A stretch of DNA of 64,000 nucleotides from Rhodospirillales bacterium (lineage in GTDB: Bacteria > Pseudomonadota > Alphaproteobacteria > Reyranellales > Reyranellaceae). The notes under the pieces were generated by a model. It was not told the DNA's origin. It was given only the letters and a program-made list of their open reading frames with translations, and did no database searches. The position numbers and the translations under genes were made by a program. The stretch covers positions 2,942,501 to 3,006,500 of the forward strand of contig CP064988.1 of the NCBI GenBank assembly GCA_016699855.1, read 5' to 3'. Positions 9,143 through 17,112 of this stretch are shown piece by piece (positions within the stretch are counted from its first letter, which is position 1; each line of letters starts with the position of its first letter).

Positions 9143-9430
9143 ATGCCAGTGCCAATGACTAGTTCCGTCGCCGCGACCGCGGCGCAGGCTGACCTCGTCG
9201 TCGCGTCGATACCGAATGGCCGCCGCCGCGACGAGCTCCGCTTCTCTTTTGCGACATACAAAGGGCGCGCGTCCGTCGCGGCGCTGATCTGGTATCTCGA
9301 CGACGCTGGCGCGACGAAGCCGCCGGCCAAGGGCTTCAACGTCAGAGCCGATCTGCTGCCGGCGATCGCCGAGAGGTTCGCGCGCGCGCCTGTCGAGTCC
9401 AACGGTGCGGCCGATGTCGGCACGTCCTAG
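9143..9430 (+). CDS. small PC4-like protein
   Basis: About 95 residues. The core RRDELRFSFATYKGRASVAALIWYLDDAGATKPPAKGFNVRADLLPAIAERF resembles the transcriptional coactivator p15/PC4 fold (strand - basic loop - strand - helix), a single-strand nucleic-acid-binding module common on mobile elements. The start is uncertain: ATG codons at 8942, 9005, 9143 and 9155 are all in frame and none has a strong ribosome site. 9143 keeps the conserved core without the poor-quality upstream stretch. It ends 14 bases before the next gene on the same strand. Confidence 0.6.
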   Translation: MPVPMTSSVAATAAQADLVVASIPNGRRRDELRFSFATYKGRASVAALIWYLDDAGATKPPAKGFNVRADLLPAIAERFARAPVESNGAADVGTS

Positions 9431-9444
9431 GGCGGCGCCGGGCG

Positions 9445-9813
9445 ATGGCAACGCGGCCGAGCTATATCCCGGCGCCACCAAAGGACAAGCAGGTGTTCGC
9501 CCTGGTGAAGTGGCGGATCATCGACGCCCTGATTACCGCCGACCTGCCCGACAAGACGAAGGTCATCGGGATGCTGATCATCACCGCCATCGGCCGCAGG
9601 GACGGGTTCGCCTATATGTCCGTCGACAAGATCGCCGAGAAGGTCCACGCGCATCGATCGAGGGTCGCGCCGTCGCTCAAGACGCTGGTCAACGACGGCT
9701 ACATCGAGCGGCACGTCGGCCGCAGCGGCGCGGCGAGCGAGTACTGGCTCGACTGGTCGAAGTGGAAGCCGCCGGGTGCGTCGCCGGTGCATCTCGGGGA
9801 GATCCCGTTTTGA
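9445..9813 (+). CDS. winged-helix DNA-binding protein (replication-type)
   Basis: 122-residue protein with a winged-helix domain over residues 25-105: ALVKWRIIDALITADLPDKTKVIGMLIITAIGRRDGFAYMSVDKIAEKVHAHRSRVAPSLKTLVNDGYIERHV. The MSVDKIA-----RSRV---LK-LV-DGYIER pattern is that of replication initiators and phage regulators. It is followed within 90 bases by an array of short inverted repeats, which may be its binding sites. No signal peptide. The family call is general; whether it starts replication or regulates transcription cannot be told. Confidence 0.75.
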   Translation: MATRPSYIPAPPKDKQVFALVKWRIIDALITADLPDKTKVIGMLIITAIGRRDGFAYMSVDKIAEKVHAHRSRVAPSLKTLVNDGYIERHVGRSGAASEYWLDWSKWKPPGASPVHLGEIPF

Positions 9814-9901
9814 CCGCCGCCGCGACTGTCCCGCGCGCTGCCACAGACCCTGCGACGGCGGCGCCCGTGTCCTGTCACTGTCTCCGAGACGGGGACACGC
9901 C

Positions 9902-10018
9902 AGTGTCGCGAAAACGCGACGCTGTAGCGTCGCGAAAGCGCGACGCTATCTATGTCGCGAAAACGCGACGCTACAGCGTCTCAAAAACGCGACGCTCCAG
10001 TGTCGCGAAAACGCGCCA
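9902..10018. repeat. array of TCGCG-AAAA-CGCGA inverted repeats
   Basis: Five imperfect copies of a palindromic unit, GTCGCGAAAACGCGACGCT (variants AAAG and TCAAAAACGC), spaced 21-26 bases apart. Each unit is a five-base inverted repeat around A/T bases. In translation the array would read SRKRDA-type repeats in one frame, but no start codon or well-supported gene covers it. It lies just after the winged-helix gene and could be a set of binding sites (iterons) or a degenerate coding repeat. Confidence 0.7.
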
Positions 10019-10448
10019 CCATCTTGTCTTACACATCCCGCTCATTCATCCAGCTCTTCATTCATCCCGCCCATCACATCCATTTTCCGCGCTACGCGCG
10101 GGCCGCCGACGCCGGCCTCGCTTCGCTCGCCGACGTCACCGGGCCGGCGCAGCGCAACCTGATCGGCTGGATGCCGCGGGAGACGAATACGACGGCCAAC
10201 GCCGCGTCGCGCGCCGCCGATCGGAGCCACCGGGGGACGACCACTACCGGGCGGCACGGGGCATGGACCGTTTGTGGCCTCCCTTGGAATCGGGAGCAAG
10301 GAGGGGTGTGGATTCCGGGATCTCGGCCGCCGGGGGACCGGGTCCGAACATCCGCGTCAAGGGGTGCGACCGGGAGCTGTCGACTGATGGTAGAGATGTG
10401 GCTCATCGAGGGCGCGTTAGTGGCGTCGCTCAGGGCCTCCGTACCAGA
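10019..10448. other. region with no supported gene
   Basis: About 430 bases between the repeat array and the membrane-protein gene. Open frames exist only because of the GC content. A stretch from about 10092 to 10300 reads protein-like in one frame (RAADAGLASLADVTGPAQRNLIGWM), suggesting the remnant of a gene, but it has no proper start. The right end of the integrated element may lie here; I could not find a second tRNA-Thr fragment. Confidence 0.4.
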
Positions 10449-12041
10449 ATGGTCTTTGCCGCGTCCTTGTTCACGATCGCGATCCAGGCGCTCTTCTGGG
10501 TGGCCTTCGCGGTCGTTTGCGCGCTTCCGGCGATCAGGGCGGCACTGGCGCGCCGGCTGGTGTTCCGCGCGCTCCTGGTCGCGGTCTGCGTCGCGGCATC
10601 GTTGATCGGACCGACGACCCTCGGCCTCGAGTACGAGGACGCCTACGTCCACCAGGCGGCGGCTTACCTGCAGACCGCCCATTTCGCGTCGGGCAAGTTT
10701 CCGTTCTATCTCGACGTCTGCGTCGCCGGCACCGTGGCGGACTGCACCGTGCAGGCGACCTTCGGCACCCACCTGCCGGGATATGCGTCGCTGCTGTCCA
10801 TCCTCCAGCACATGGTCGGCGAGCGCCGCTGGCTGGCCAACGCGACATCCATCGCGGCGACGGCGCTCGCCGTGCAGGTGTGCTGGTCCCTGCTGGAGGA
10901 GCATGCGACGGATCCCGCTGCGCGGGCCCTCGCGATGTGCCTCCTCCTGGCCGCCCCCGGCTTCCATCTGGTGGGAGGGTCGACCTTCGCCGAGCCGCTG
11001 TTCGCGTTCCTCGTCGTCTGCCACGTGAAGGCGCAACTCGACGTCGCGAAAGAGGGCCAAGGGCGCCATGGCCGGCTCGGCGCGTCGGTCCTTTTCGTCG
11101 CGTCCGGCGCGCTGATGATCCTGACCAAGAAGGAAGGCGTGCTGGTTCCGGGCGTCGCGTGCGTCGCGGCCGCGGCGATGTTCGTCGCTCGCCAGCGTTC
11201 AGGCGACCGGTCCACGGGCGCCGTCGTGACCGGCGCGATGGCGGCGGGCCTGGTCATGTTCGCGGTCTTCGGCGTCGGCATCCTCGACGCCGCTGGACGG
11301 CACGGCGCGGATATCGGGAGGGCCGCGTTCGCGCTGGAGAACGTCCCCCGGCTCCTCCCGGCATTGGCGTCCGCCGCCCTCTCGACCGGTGATTTCGGGA
11401 TTCTCGGGATCGCGGCTGTCGCCGCGCTCCCCGTGGTGGTGCTCGGCCGCGACCGTGTCGGTCTGCGTCTGGTAGCGATTCTCGCGGGCTTCGCCCTCCT
11501 CTACACCTCGCACGCGAGGCATCGCCACTTCGCCGCCGGCGGCGACGTGGATCCCGCCGAGATGGTCCGTTACGTCCACGCCATGGCGCCGCTCGCCGCG
11601 GTCGTCGTCGGCATCGCGGCCTCGCGGGCGGCCGGTTTTCTGCGGGCCGCCGGCTTCGATCGCGCCGTTCGCGCGTCCGTGGCGCTGGCGGCGATGGGCC
11701 TCGTGGGCTGGCTTCCGGTGGCGGCCGTCGAACTGGACACCCTCAGGAGCGGGATCGCGCGGGCCGAGGCGGAGCGACGACTGGCGGCGGTCACGGTGGT
11801 TCCCGTGGATCGCCGCGAGGGCGCGATCTTCGTCACGCCATTCCCGGCCGCCTTGGTGTCGGCTTATGGAGCGAGGACGCGAGTGGTTGATAGCGCATCG
11901 CTCGGGTATGCCGATGTGCGGGAGCTGGTGCTCGATCATGCGCGCCGTGGCGGCGCGGTGGGCGTCGATCCGAGCCTCTGCGTCGGGGGCGCCCCGGCGG
12001 AACTCGACGACCTTTGCGCCCTGGGATGGAGAGAACGGTAG
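10449..12041 (+). CDS. polytopic membrane protein, GT39/ArnT-like glycosyltransferase
   Basis: 530-residue integral membrane protein with about ten hydrophobic segments, starting with a helix at residues 3-27. After the first helices comes YEDAYVHQAAAYL, an acidic Glu-Asp motif in the first large loop as in GT-C fold enzymes, which move sugars from lipid-phosphate donors on the outer face of the inner membrane. A second loop motif, GGSTFAEPLFAF, and TKKEGVLVPG fit that family. The tail of about 110 residues is soluble. The start ATG at 10449 has only a weak ribosome site. It converges on the hxs operon. Substrate unknown. Confidence 0.7.
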   Translation: MVFAASLFTIAIQALFWVAFAVVCALPAIRAALARRLVFRALLVAVCVAASLIGPTTLGLEYEDAYVHQAAAYLQTAHFASGKFPFYLDVCVAGTVADCTVQATFGTHLPGYASLLSILQHMVGERRWLANATSIAATALAVQVCWSLLEEHATDPAARALAMCLLLAAPGFHLVGGSTFAEPLFAFLVVCHVKAQLDVAKEGQGRHGRLGASVLFVASGALMILTKKEGVLVPGVACVAAAAMFVARQRSGDRSTGAVVTGAMAAGLVMFAVFGVGILDAAGRHGADIGRAAFALENVPRLLPALASAALSTGDFGILGIAAVAALPVVVLGRDRVGLRLVAILAGFALLYTSHARHRHFAAGGDVDPAEMVRYVHAMAPLAAVVVGIAASRAAGFLRAAGFDRAVRASVALAAMGLVGWLPVAAVELDTLRSGIARAEAERRLAAVTVVPVDRREGAIFVTPFPAALVSAYGARTRVVDSASLGYADVRELVLDHARRGGAVGVDPSLCVGGAPAELDDLCALGWRER

Positions 12042-12157
12042 ACGATCCGCCACCGTGCGCTATCGCGATCGCCGGAGAGCGCGGCGCCGGCGCGGGCCGT
12101 CACCTTGTCCGGACCGGCGACCGGCGGCTCCGCCGGCCGTGGGCCGCGTTCTTTCGT

Positions 12158-13318
12158 TCAGAGGGGCGCGATATGGGCGCTATGGCGGGTCCTGCCCGTG
12201 GCGAAGAATCCCGCGCACCCGCGCTTCGCGGAGCAATCCTCGCAGACCGCCAGGTACTCGTTCTTCCAGTCGCTGATCGACCGGCGCGCGAGATGGCGGA
12301 CCGCGGGCTCGACGGTGCAGAGCTGGTGGTTGTACAGGGACACGCGCACGCCGGCGGCCTCGAGCCAGAGCGCGGCCTCGGCGAGTTCATGGCGGTAGTC
12401 GAACGGATCGACCCAGACGCTGTCGAGGTTCGCCCGGGCGAATCCCGTCACCTCCAGCGCCATCAACGCGACGTGGTCGACGAAGGACAGGTTGCGCGCG
12501 ATGAACTCGGCGGTCCTCCGCAAGCGCGACCAGTTCTGCCGCACGACCACGACCCGGATCTCCACGCGGGCGCCGCGGGCCTTCAGGTTCAATATCCCAC
12601 GCACCGTCCCGTCGAACGCCCCCTTCGCCTGGACGATGTGGTCGTGGACGGGAGCGACATCGGCGTAGATCGGGATGCCGGTCATCAGGTCGTGGTGCCC
12701 GATGGTGGCGTACGCCGCGGCGAAGGCGGGGTCCAGGAACCGCCTGCCGTTCGACAGCACGTGGACCGCCGTCCGCGGCAGTCGATCCCGGAGCGACCCG
12801 ATCAGCGCCAGGAACCGGTCGCCGCCGATGGTGGGTTCGCCCCCGGTGATTCCGATCTCGACCGTTTCCGGGTCGATGAGAGGAATGGCGGTGTCGAGCT
12901 CGTCGAACAGGTGCCCGTCGTCGACGTCCTTCGGCGGCTGCGAGCACATCAGGCAGTAGTGGTCGCAGCGTTCGGTCACCAGGAGGCTGTTGCTGGGGGA
13001 GCCGCGCCGGTACAGGACGCGGATCGAGCCACGGACGGGATCCAGCGCGACGATATCCCCGTCGCCGAGGTGGTCGAGCGGCGACGGAAGCAGCAGCGCC
13101 GCCGCGGCGTCCGCCGCGCGGTCCATGAGATGGCGGTCGACGGAGCGGAAGGCGACGGTCCGCGCGCCACGCGCCTGGTCGGCGTCGGTCGCGATGACGC
13201 AGTCCGACGGGTCGAGCGGGGCGCCTACGGCGCCGGCGGCGCGGAGCCTCAGGACGCGACGTCCCGGCGCGGCGTCGAAGCCGCGCGTCCGGGCGCCTCC
13301 CGCGGCAAGCGCCAGCAT
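12158..13318 (-). CDS. hxsC: His-Xaa-Ser system radical SAM maturase HxsC
   Basis: 386-residue radical S-adenosylmethionine enzyme. The iron-sulfur motif CDHYCLMC gives Cys118, Cys122 and Cys125, followed by SQPPKDVDDGH and the GITGGEPT SAM-binding loop. A C-terminal Cys cluster, CEDCSAKRGC, may hold a second cluster. The SQPPKD/ITGGEPT pattern and the neighbours identify it as HxsC, one of two enzymes predicted to modify the His-Xaa-Ser peptide in the cytoplasm. Its ATG shares one base with the hxsB stop (TGATG), indicating coupled translation. It is the last gene of the four-gene minus-strand operon. The chemistry performed by Hxs enzymes is not known to me. Confidence 0.88.
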   Translation of the reverse strand: MLALAAGGARTRGFDAAPGRRVLRLRAAGAVGAPLDPSDCVIATDADQARGARTVAFRSVDRHLMDRAADAAAALLLPSPLDHLGDGDIVALDPVRGSIRVLYRRGSPSNSLLVTERCDHYCLMCSQPPKDVDDGHLFDELDTAIPLIDPETVEIGITGGEPTIGGDRFLALIGSLRDRLPRTAVHVLSNGRRFLDPAFAAAYATIGHHDLMTGIPIYADVAPVHDHIVQAKGAFDGTVRGILNLKARGARVEIRVVVVRQNWSRLRRTAEFIARNLSFVDHVALMALEVTGFARANLDSVWVDPFDYRHELAEAALWLEAAGVRVSLYNHQLCTVEPAVRHLARRSISDWKNEYLAVCEDCSAKRGCAGFFATGRTRHSAHIAPL

Positions 13319-14784
13319 CAGCCGCGGGCCGCCCACGCCCGGAAGATGCGCCGGGCCTCCGGGTCGGCTTCCATCGTCGAGATCAGATGCCGGAAGACCG
13401 CCATGTTCCGGCGGCAGAACGCGGAGGTCGGCTTGCGGCCCACGAAGTCGCCCTGGGTGGCGTGATGGAACACCGGGTCGGCGCCGCAGTAGGGCTCGAA
13501 CGCGCAGTCCGCGCACATCGGGACGGAAAGCGCCGTCGACGCCTCGAGCGGATCGAGCAGGCGGTCGGAGAGGAAGATGTCCTCGAACCGGTCGGTGTGG
13601 ACGTTTCCGATCGCGAAGGTCGTGTCGCCCATCTCGGCCAGCATCCGGGCCTCGTCGGAGGCGTACACCGAGCCGTCGTAGTTGTAGACGACCGCGCCGA
13701 TGCCGATGCCCGCCGGGCTGCGGAGGTCGACGTAGCCCGTCTCGAACGGCGTCAGCATCTTCGAGAGCACGATCGCCGCGTAGCTCTCGACCAGGCGGTG
13801 GCCCCGGCGGTTGAGTTCGAGGATGTGGGTCAGACCGCGGACGTAGAAGTCGAGCCAGGCGTCGACGTCGTACCCCGCGTAGGACTTCGTCTTCACGGCG
13901 AAGCCGTAGGGCGACAACGGCCTCAGGAAGATCGAGTCGAACCCCAGCCTCACGTACTCGTCCACGATCTCCTCGGGCCGCGCCAGGCTCTCCTTCGTCG
14001 TGGTCATCAGCGCGCTCACGCGGTCGTGGCCCAGCGCCGCGCGCGCCCGCTCGATTCCGGACACCGCGCGCGCGTGGCTGTCGTGGCCCGGCCTCGGACG
14101 GTTGCGGTCGTGCAGATCCCGGGGGCCGTCGAGCGAGGTCGAGATCAGGATGCGGTGCTCGCGGGCGAACTCGAGCATCCCGTCGGTCACGAGCGCCAGG
14201 TTCGTCGCGATCACGAACTCGACGGGACGCCCTCCCTCCGCCGCCGCCCGGGACTCGGCGGCCTCGACCACGCGCTCGATGAGCGCGAAGTTGAGCAGCG
14301 GCTCGCCGCCTTGGAACTCGATCTTCAAACGGGAGGACGGCGATCGGAACACGAGATCGAGCGCCTTGGACGCCGTCTCCGCCGTCATGTCGAAGGCGTC
14401 GACGTCCGCGCTCCTCCGCGAGACCTGGCAGTACGGGCACGAATGCTCGCAGCGCAAGGTCACCACGAAGATGTGGAGGCCGGTGAACTCCGCGAGGCCG
14501 AGGAGCCGCGTGCGCGCCTTCAGCGCCAGAAGGTCCTCTCCGACCGACGAGTCGGCGTCCACGAGGAAGTGCCGCGACGCCAGATCCCGGTAGGTCGACG
14601 TGCCGGCGGGAAGCCGGCCGCGCACCAGGCCCTCGATCGTCGCACGGTCGAGGACGAGGTACTCGCCGACGAGGTTGCTCGCGACGTAGCGGTCTTCGTA
14701 CAATCGTGTGAAGCGGAACGGCAGCAGCTTGTATCCGGATACGCCCGCCGACTCGAACGACTCCGCCGGCTTGAACCTAGCCAT
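13318..14784 (-). CDS. hxsB: His-Xaa-Ser system radical SAM maturase HxsB
   Basis: 488-residue radical SAM protein. N-terminal residues 1-100 (LLPFRFTRLYEDRYVASNLVGEYLVLDR) resemble a peptide-recognition region. The cluster motif CEHSCPYC gives Cys112, Cys116 and Cys119, followed by the SAM loop EFQGGEPLLNF. The C-terminus carries a SPASM-like auxiliary-cluster region, CADCAFEPYCGADPV, with a further Cys near FCRRNM. This layout is that of anaerobic sulfatase-type maturases and of HxsB. Its start overlaps the end of hxsD by eight bases, and its stop overlaps the hxsC start, so the three genes are translationally linked. Confidence 0.9.
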   Translation of the reverse strand: MARFKPAESFESAGVSGYKLLPFRFTRLYEDRYVASNLVGEYLVLDRATIEGLVRGRLPAGTSTYRDLASRHFLVDADSSVGEDLLALKARTRLLGLAEFTGLHIFVVTLRCEHSCPYCQVSRRSADVDAFDMTAETASKALDLVFRSPSSRLKIEFQGGEPLLNFALIERVVEAAESRAAAEGGRPVEFVIATNLALVTDGMLEFAREHRILISTSLDGPRDLHDRNRPRPGHDSHARAVSGIERARAALGHDRVSALMTTTKESLARPEEIVDEYVRLGFDSIFLRPLSPYGFAVKTKSYAGYDVDAWLDFYVRGLTHILELNRRGHRLVESYAAIVLSKMLTPFETGYVDLRSPAGIGIGAVVYNYDGSVYASDEARMLAEMGDTTFAIGNVHTDRFEDIFLSDRLLDPLEASTALSVPMCADCAFEPYCGADPVFHHATQGDFVGRKPTSAFCRRNMAVFRHLISTMEADPEARRIFRAWAARG

Positions 14785-15082
14785 CGGACTGCAGCCCGGT
14801 GCGCGAGAATGCCACCGCGAGGATGGTGTTGCGCACGGCCGCCGTCTCGCTCGCGATCCGCTCGCGCAAGTCCTGGTCGAGGACCTCGATCCGCAGGGAT
14901 TCGCCCGCCTCGGCGCGCGCCGCCGGCGGCGTGGGCCTGAGGAACCGCAGGGAGCATATCCAGTCCGTCCCCTCGCGGCGGATCTCCACGGAGGCCGTGG
15001 CGGCCAGCGTGTAGGCGGCCTTCTTGACCGCGCTCTCTGCGAACAGGGCGGCGTCGAACGTGACGATCAGCGGATCGTCCAC
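14777..15082 (-). CDS. hxsD: His-Xaa-Ser system protein HxsD
   Basis: 101-residue small cytoplasmic protein without catalytic motifs. It starts with PLIVTFDAALFAESAVKKAAYTL and contains WICSLRF and LDQDLRERIASETAAVRN, matching the HxsD family, a non-enzymatic partner always found with HxsB/HxsC; it may present the precursor peptide to the enzymes. It lies nine bases after the precursor gene and overlaps hxsB by eight bases. The identification rests on sequence pattern and on the strict gene order precursor-hxsD-hxsB-hxsC. Confidence 0.88.
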   Translation of the reverse strand: MDDPLIVTFDAALFAESAVKKAAYTLAATASVEIRREGTDWICSLRFLRPTPPAARAEAGESLRIEVLDQDLRERIASETAAVRNTILAVAFSRTGLQSDG

Positions 15083-15091
15083 GGAGCCGCG

Positions 15092-15364
15092 CTACCGCGA
15101 GGAATAGTGCGAACGATGGCTCGCATGGGAGGAGTGGGAGGAATGCGACGAATGCCGCGCGATGACCTCCCCCGTCTCGGGCGAACGGCCGATCACCAGG
15201 AACTCCGGCAGCTGGAATGGCGCGATGGCGCGCTTCTCGCCGGGATCGCCGGAGGGAGCGGCGTCCGCGCGCCGCGCGGGCGCGTCCGCTTTGCTGGTCG
15301 CGGAGCCCGCGAGGGTCGCCAGCGCGAGGGCCAACGACGACAGGAACCCTCTCTTGATCGACAC
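15092..15364 (-). CDS. hxsA: His-Xaa-Ser repeat precursor peptide (HxsA type)
   Basis: Short precursor, 90 residues from the GTG at 15364. That start has GGGAG eight bases upstream; an in-frame ATG at 15406 adds 14 residues but has no ribosome site. A signal-peptide-like N-terminus (SIKRGFLSSLALALATLAG) is followed by a linker with LPEFLVIGRSPETGEVIARH. The C-terminus is HSSHSSHSSHASHRSHYSSR, the His-Xaa-Ser repeat that gives the system its name and is the presumed target of the radical SAM enzymes. The signal sequence suggests the modified peptide leaves the cytoplasm. It is the first gene of the operon, divergent from the DUF4236/peptidoglycan-binding gene. Confidence 0.87.
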   Translation of the reverse strand: MSIKRGFLSSLALALATLAGSATSKADAPARRADAAPSGDPGEKRAIAPFQLPEFLVIGRSPETGEVIARHSSHSSHSSHASHRSHYSSR

Positions 15365-15612
15365 GGCCGTGCTCCCGCGGACGGTTGCAATGGAGTACGC
15401 TAACATGTCGCAGCCGTGGTGAACAAGGTCGCGGGAACGTCCGCGTCCGTGGGGTTCGCGGCGCGGGCTCCGGCGATGCCGGGTTGCGCTGGTGGCGGTG
15501 CGCGTCCGCGGACGCGGCGGCCTTCGATCACGGTGCGGCGCGTCGACGGGGACGCGGCGTGTCCGAAAGACGGGAGCGGCTCCACGCGGGCCGGCGAGGC
15601 GCGGGGGCGGCG

Positions 15613-16344
15613 ATGGGGTTCTCGTTCCGCAAGCGTATTGGTCTCGGGAAGCTGGTCAGGGTGAACCTGAGCCGGTCGGGGGTGAGCGTCGGCCTTGGGC
15701 CGCCGGGACTGAACGTCAACATCGGTCCACGGGGCGTCCGGAAGACGATCGGCATCCCCGGATCCGGTCTTTCCTACCAAACGTTCAAGTCATGGGGATC
15801 GCCGACGGGCGCGGTGCCTCCGCCGGTGGTGCCGGTTGCGCCGCCGCCGGCCGCGCCGGCTTCCGCAGTGGGATCCTCCCGGTTCCAGCTGGGCCTGCTG
15901 GCGCTCCTCGCCTTCCTGGCGGCCGCTTGGTTCCTCCCGCGGTGGTTCCCGGAATCCGGTATCCCGCCTCGCTCATTCTCGACGGCGCCGCCGCCACCGG
16001 TCCCGGCGCCCGACCCGCCAGCGGCAGCCGCTACGGCACCCGCGCCGCCGCCACCGCTGCTGCCGCGGGCCGCGACGCCGGCGCCGACCGCGTCCGCGCC
16101 ATCGGTGGCGCCTTCGCCGCCTGTGCCGGCGGCATCGCCGATCACGGCGACCGACATCCAGGAGGTCCAGACCCGGCTAAAGGCGCTGGGGCACGACCCG
16201 GGGCCCGTCGACGGCTCGGTCGGGCCGCGTACCCAGTCCGCTATCCGCGCCTACCAGTCGGCGAATGCATTGCCGGTGACGGGCGAGGTCACGCGCGCCC
16301 TCATCGACCGTCTCAAGATCGAGGGGCGCTCCGGTGCCCGATAG
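15613..16344 (+). CDS. DUF4236 and peptidoglycan-binding-domain membrane protein
   Basis: 243-residue protein. Residues 1-55 (MGFSFRKRIGLGKLVRVNLSRSGVSVGLGPPGLNVNIGPRGVRKTIGIPGSGLSY in pattern) are a DUF4236 domain. A single transmembrane helix lies near residues 95-115 (LGLLALLAFLAAAWFL). It is followed by a Pro/Ala-rich spacer and a PG_binding_1 domain at residues 180-240 (IQEVQTRLKALGHDPGPVDGSVGPRTQSAIRAYQ). The layout suggests an inner-membrane protein reaching the cell wall. The start is the ATG at 15613, where DUF4236 begins. It is divergent from the hxs operon, and peptidoglycan-binding domains are known in longer HxsA proteins, so a link is plausible. Confidence 0.8.
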   Translation: MGFSFRKRIGLGKLVRVNLSRSGVSVGLGPPGLNVNIGPRGVRKTIGIPGSGLSYQTFKSWGSPTGAVPPPVVPVAPPPAAPASAVGSSRFQLGLLALLAFLAAAWFLPRWFPESGIPPRSFSTAPPPPVPAPDPPAAAATAPAPPPPLLPRAATPAPTASAPSVAPSPPVPAASPITATDIQEVQTRLKALGHDPGPVDGSVGPRTQSAIRAYQSANALPVTGEVTRALIDRLKIEGRSGAR

Positions 16345-16501
16345 CGCGATGGTCCGATCGTCGCCTCGACGGCCGCGCGGACCATGCCTTTGGTCCTCAT
16401 GTGCGAGGCGGAACGGGGACAGCGCGCGCGCGCGGTCGATCGCGCGGCTGGGCGTCGAACGTCATAGCTTGGGATTTGCGCCCCGGATCTTAGGGCCGGT
16501 C

Positions 16502-16987
16502 GTGAGCTGGATATTGGCGGGGCTCTGGCTCATCGCGCTTGCGGTCAGCGCTCCTCCGGTCGCAGCGGAGGACCTCGCCGGCCGCGCGTCCGTGGTCGAC
16601 GGCGATACGATCGAGATACGGGGCGTCCGCGTCCGGATGTGGGGGATCGACGCGCCGGAGTCGAAGCAGATCTGCCGCCGCGCCGGAGGCCCATGGTTGT
16701 GCGGCGGGGCCGCCGCAAACGCCTTGGCGGAGTGGATCGGGACCAGGACGGTCCTGTGCGAGGACAAGGGGCGGGATCGATACGGTCGCATGATCGGACT
16801 TTGCCGGGTGGGCGGGTCCGATATGTCGGGCTGGATGGTCGAGAACGGGTGGGCCATGGCGTTCGTCCGCTACAGCCGGGACTACGTCGCGCACGAGGAG
16901 CGGGCGAAGGCGGCGCGAAGAGGCGTGTGGGCGAGCGAGTTCGAGGCGCCGTGGGACTGGCGCGCATCGAGCCGCGGCGGCCGATGA
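16502..16987 (+). CDS. exported thermonuclease-like (SNase) protein
   Basis: 161-residue protein with a signal peptide (GTG start, SWILAGLWLIALAVSAPPVAAE) and a staphylococcal-nuclease-like domain: VVDGDTIEIRGVRVRMWGIDAPES, then DRYGRMIGLCRV, then MVENGWAMAFVRYSRDYV. The Asp, Arg and Glu positions of the active site (GDT, R.WGIDAPE, GR) are kept, so it is probably an active extracytoplasmic nuclease. The GTG at 16502 has AGGG upstream; the longer frame from 16334 adds an Arg-rich non-signal stretch. It lies in a plus-strand group with the peptidoglycan-binding protein and the trypsin-like protease. Confidence 0.83.
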   Translation: MSWILAGLWLIALAVSAPPVAAEDLAGRASVVDGDTIEIRGVRVRMWGIDAPESKQICRRAGGPWLCGGAAANALAEWIGTRTVLCEDKGRDRYGRMIGLCRVGGSDMSGWMVENGWAMAFVRYSRDYVAHEERAKAARRGVWASEFEAPWDWRASSRGGR

Positions 16988-17112
16988 AGCCGAGCATGCG
17001 CCCCCCTGAGGCGGCCTCCCGCGACCACAGGGCCGGTGGCGCTCTCCGCCGTGAGCCACCGCGCGGCCGCGACCTCGCGAGCGACCGGAGGCGACCGGGG
17101 TGGCGTCGAGCC

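Noticed and set aside
9902..10018. CRISPR array
   Set aside because: Units are short palindromes with no unique spacers of constant length and no cas genes nearby.
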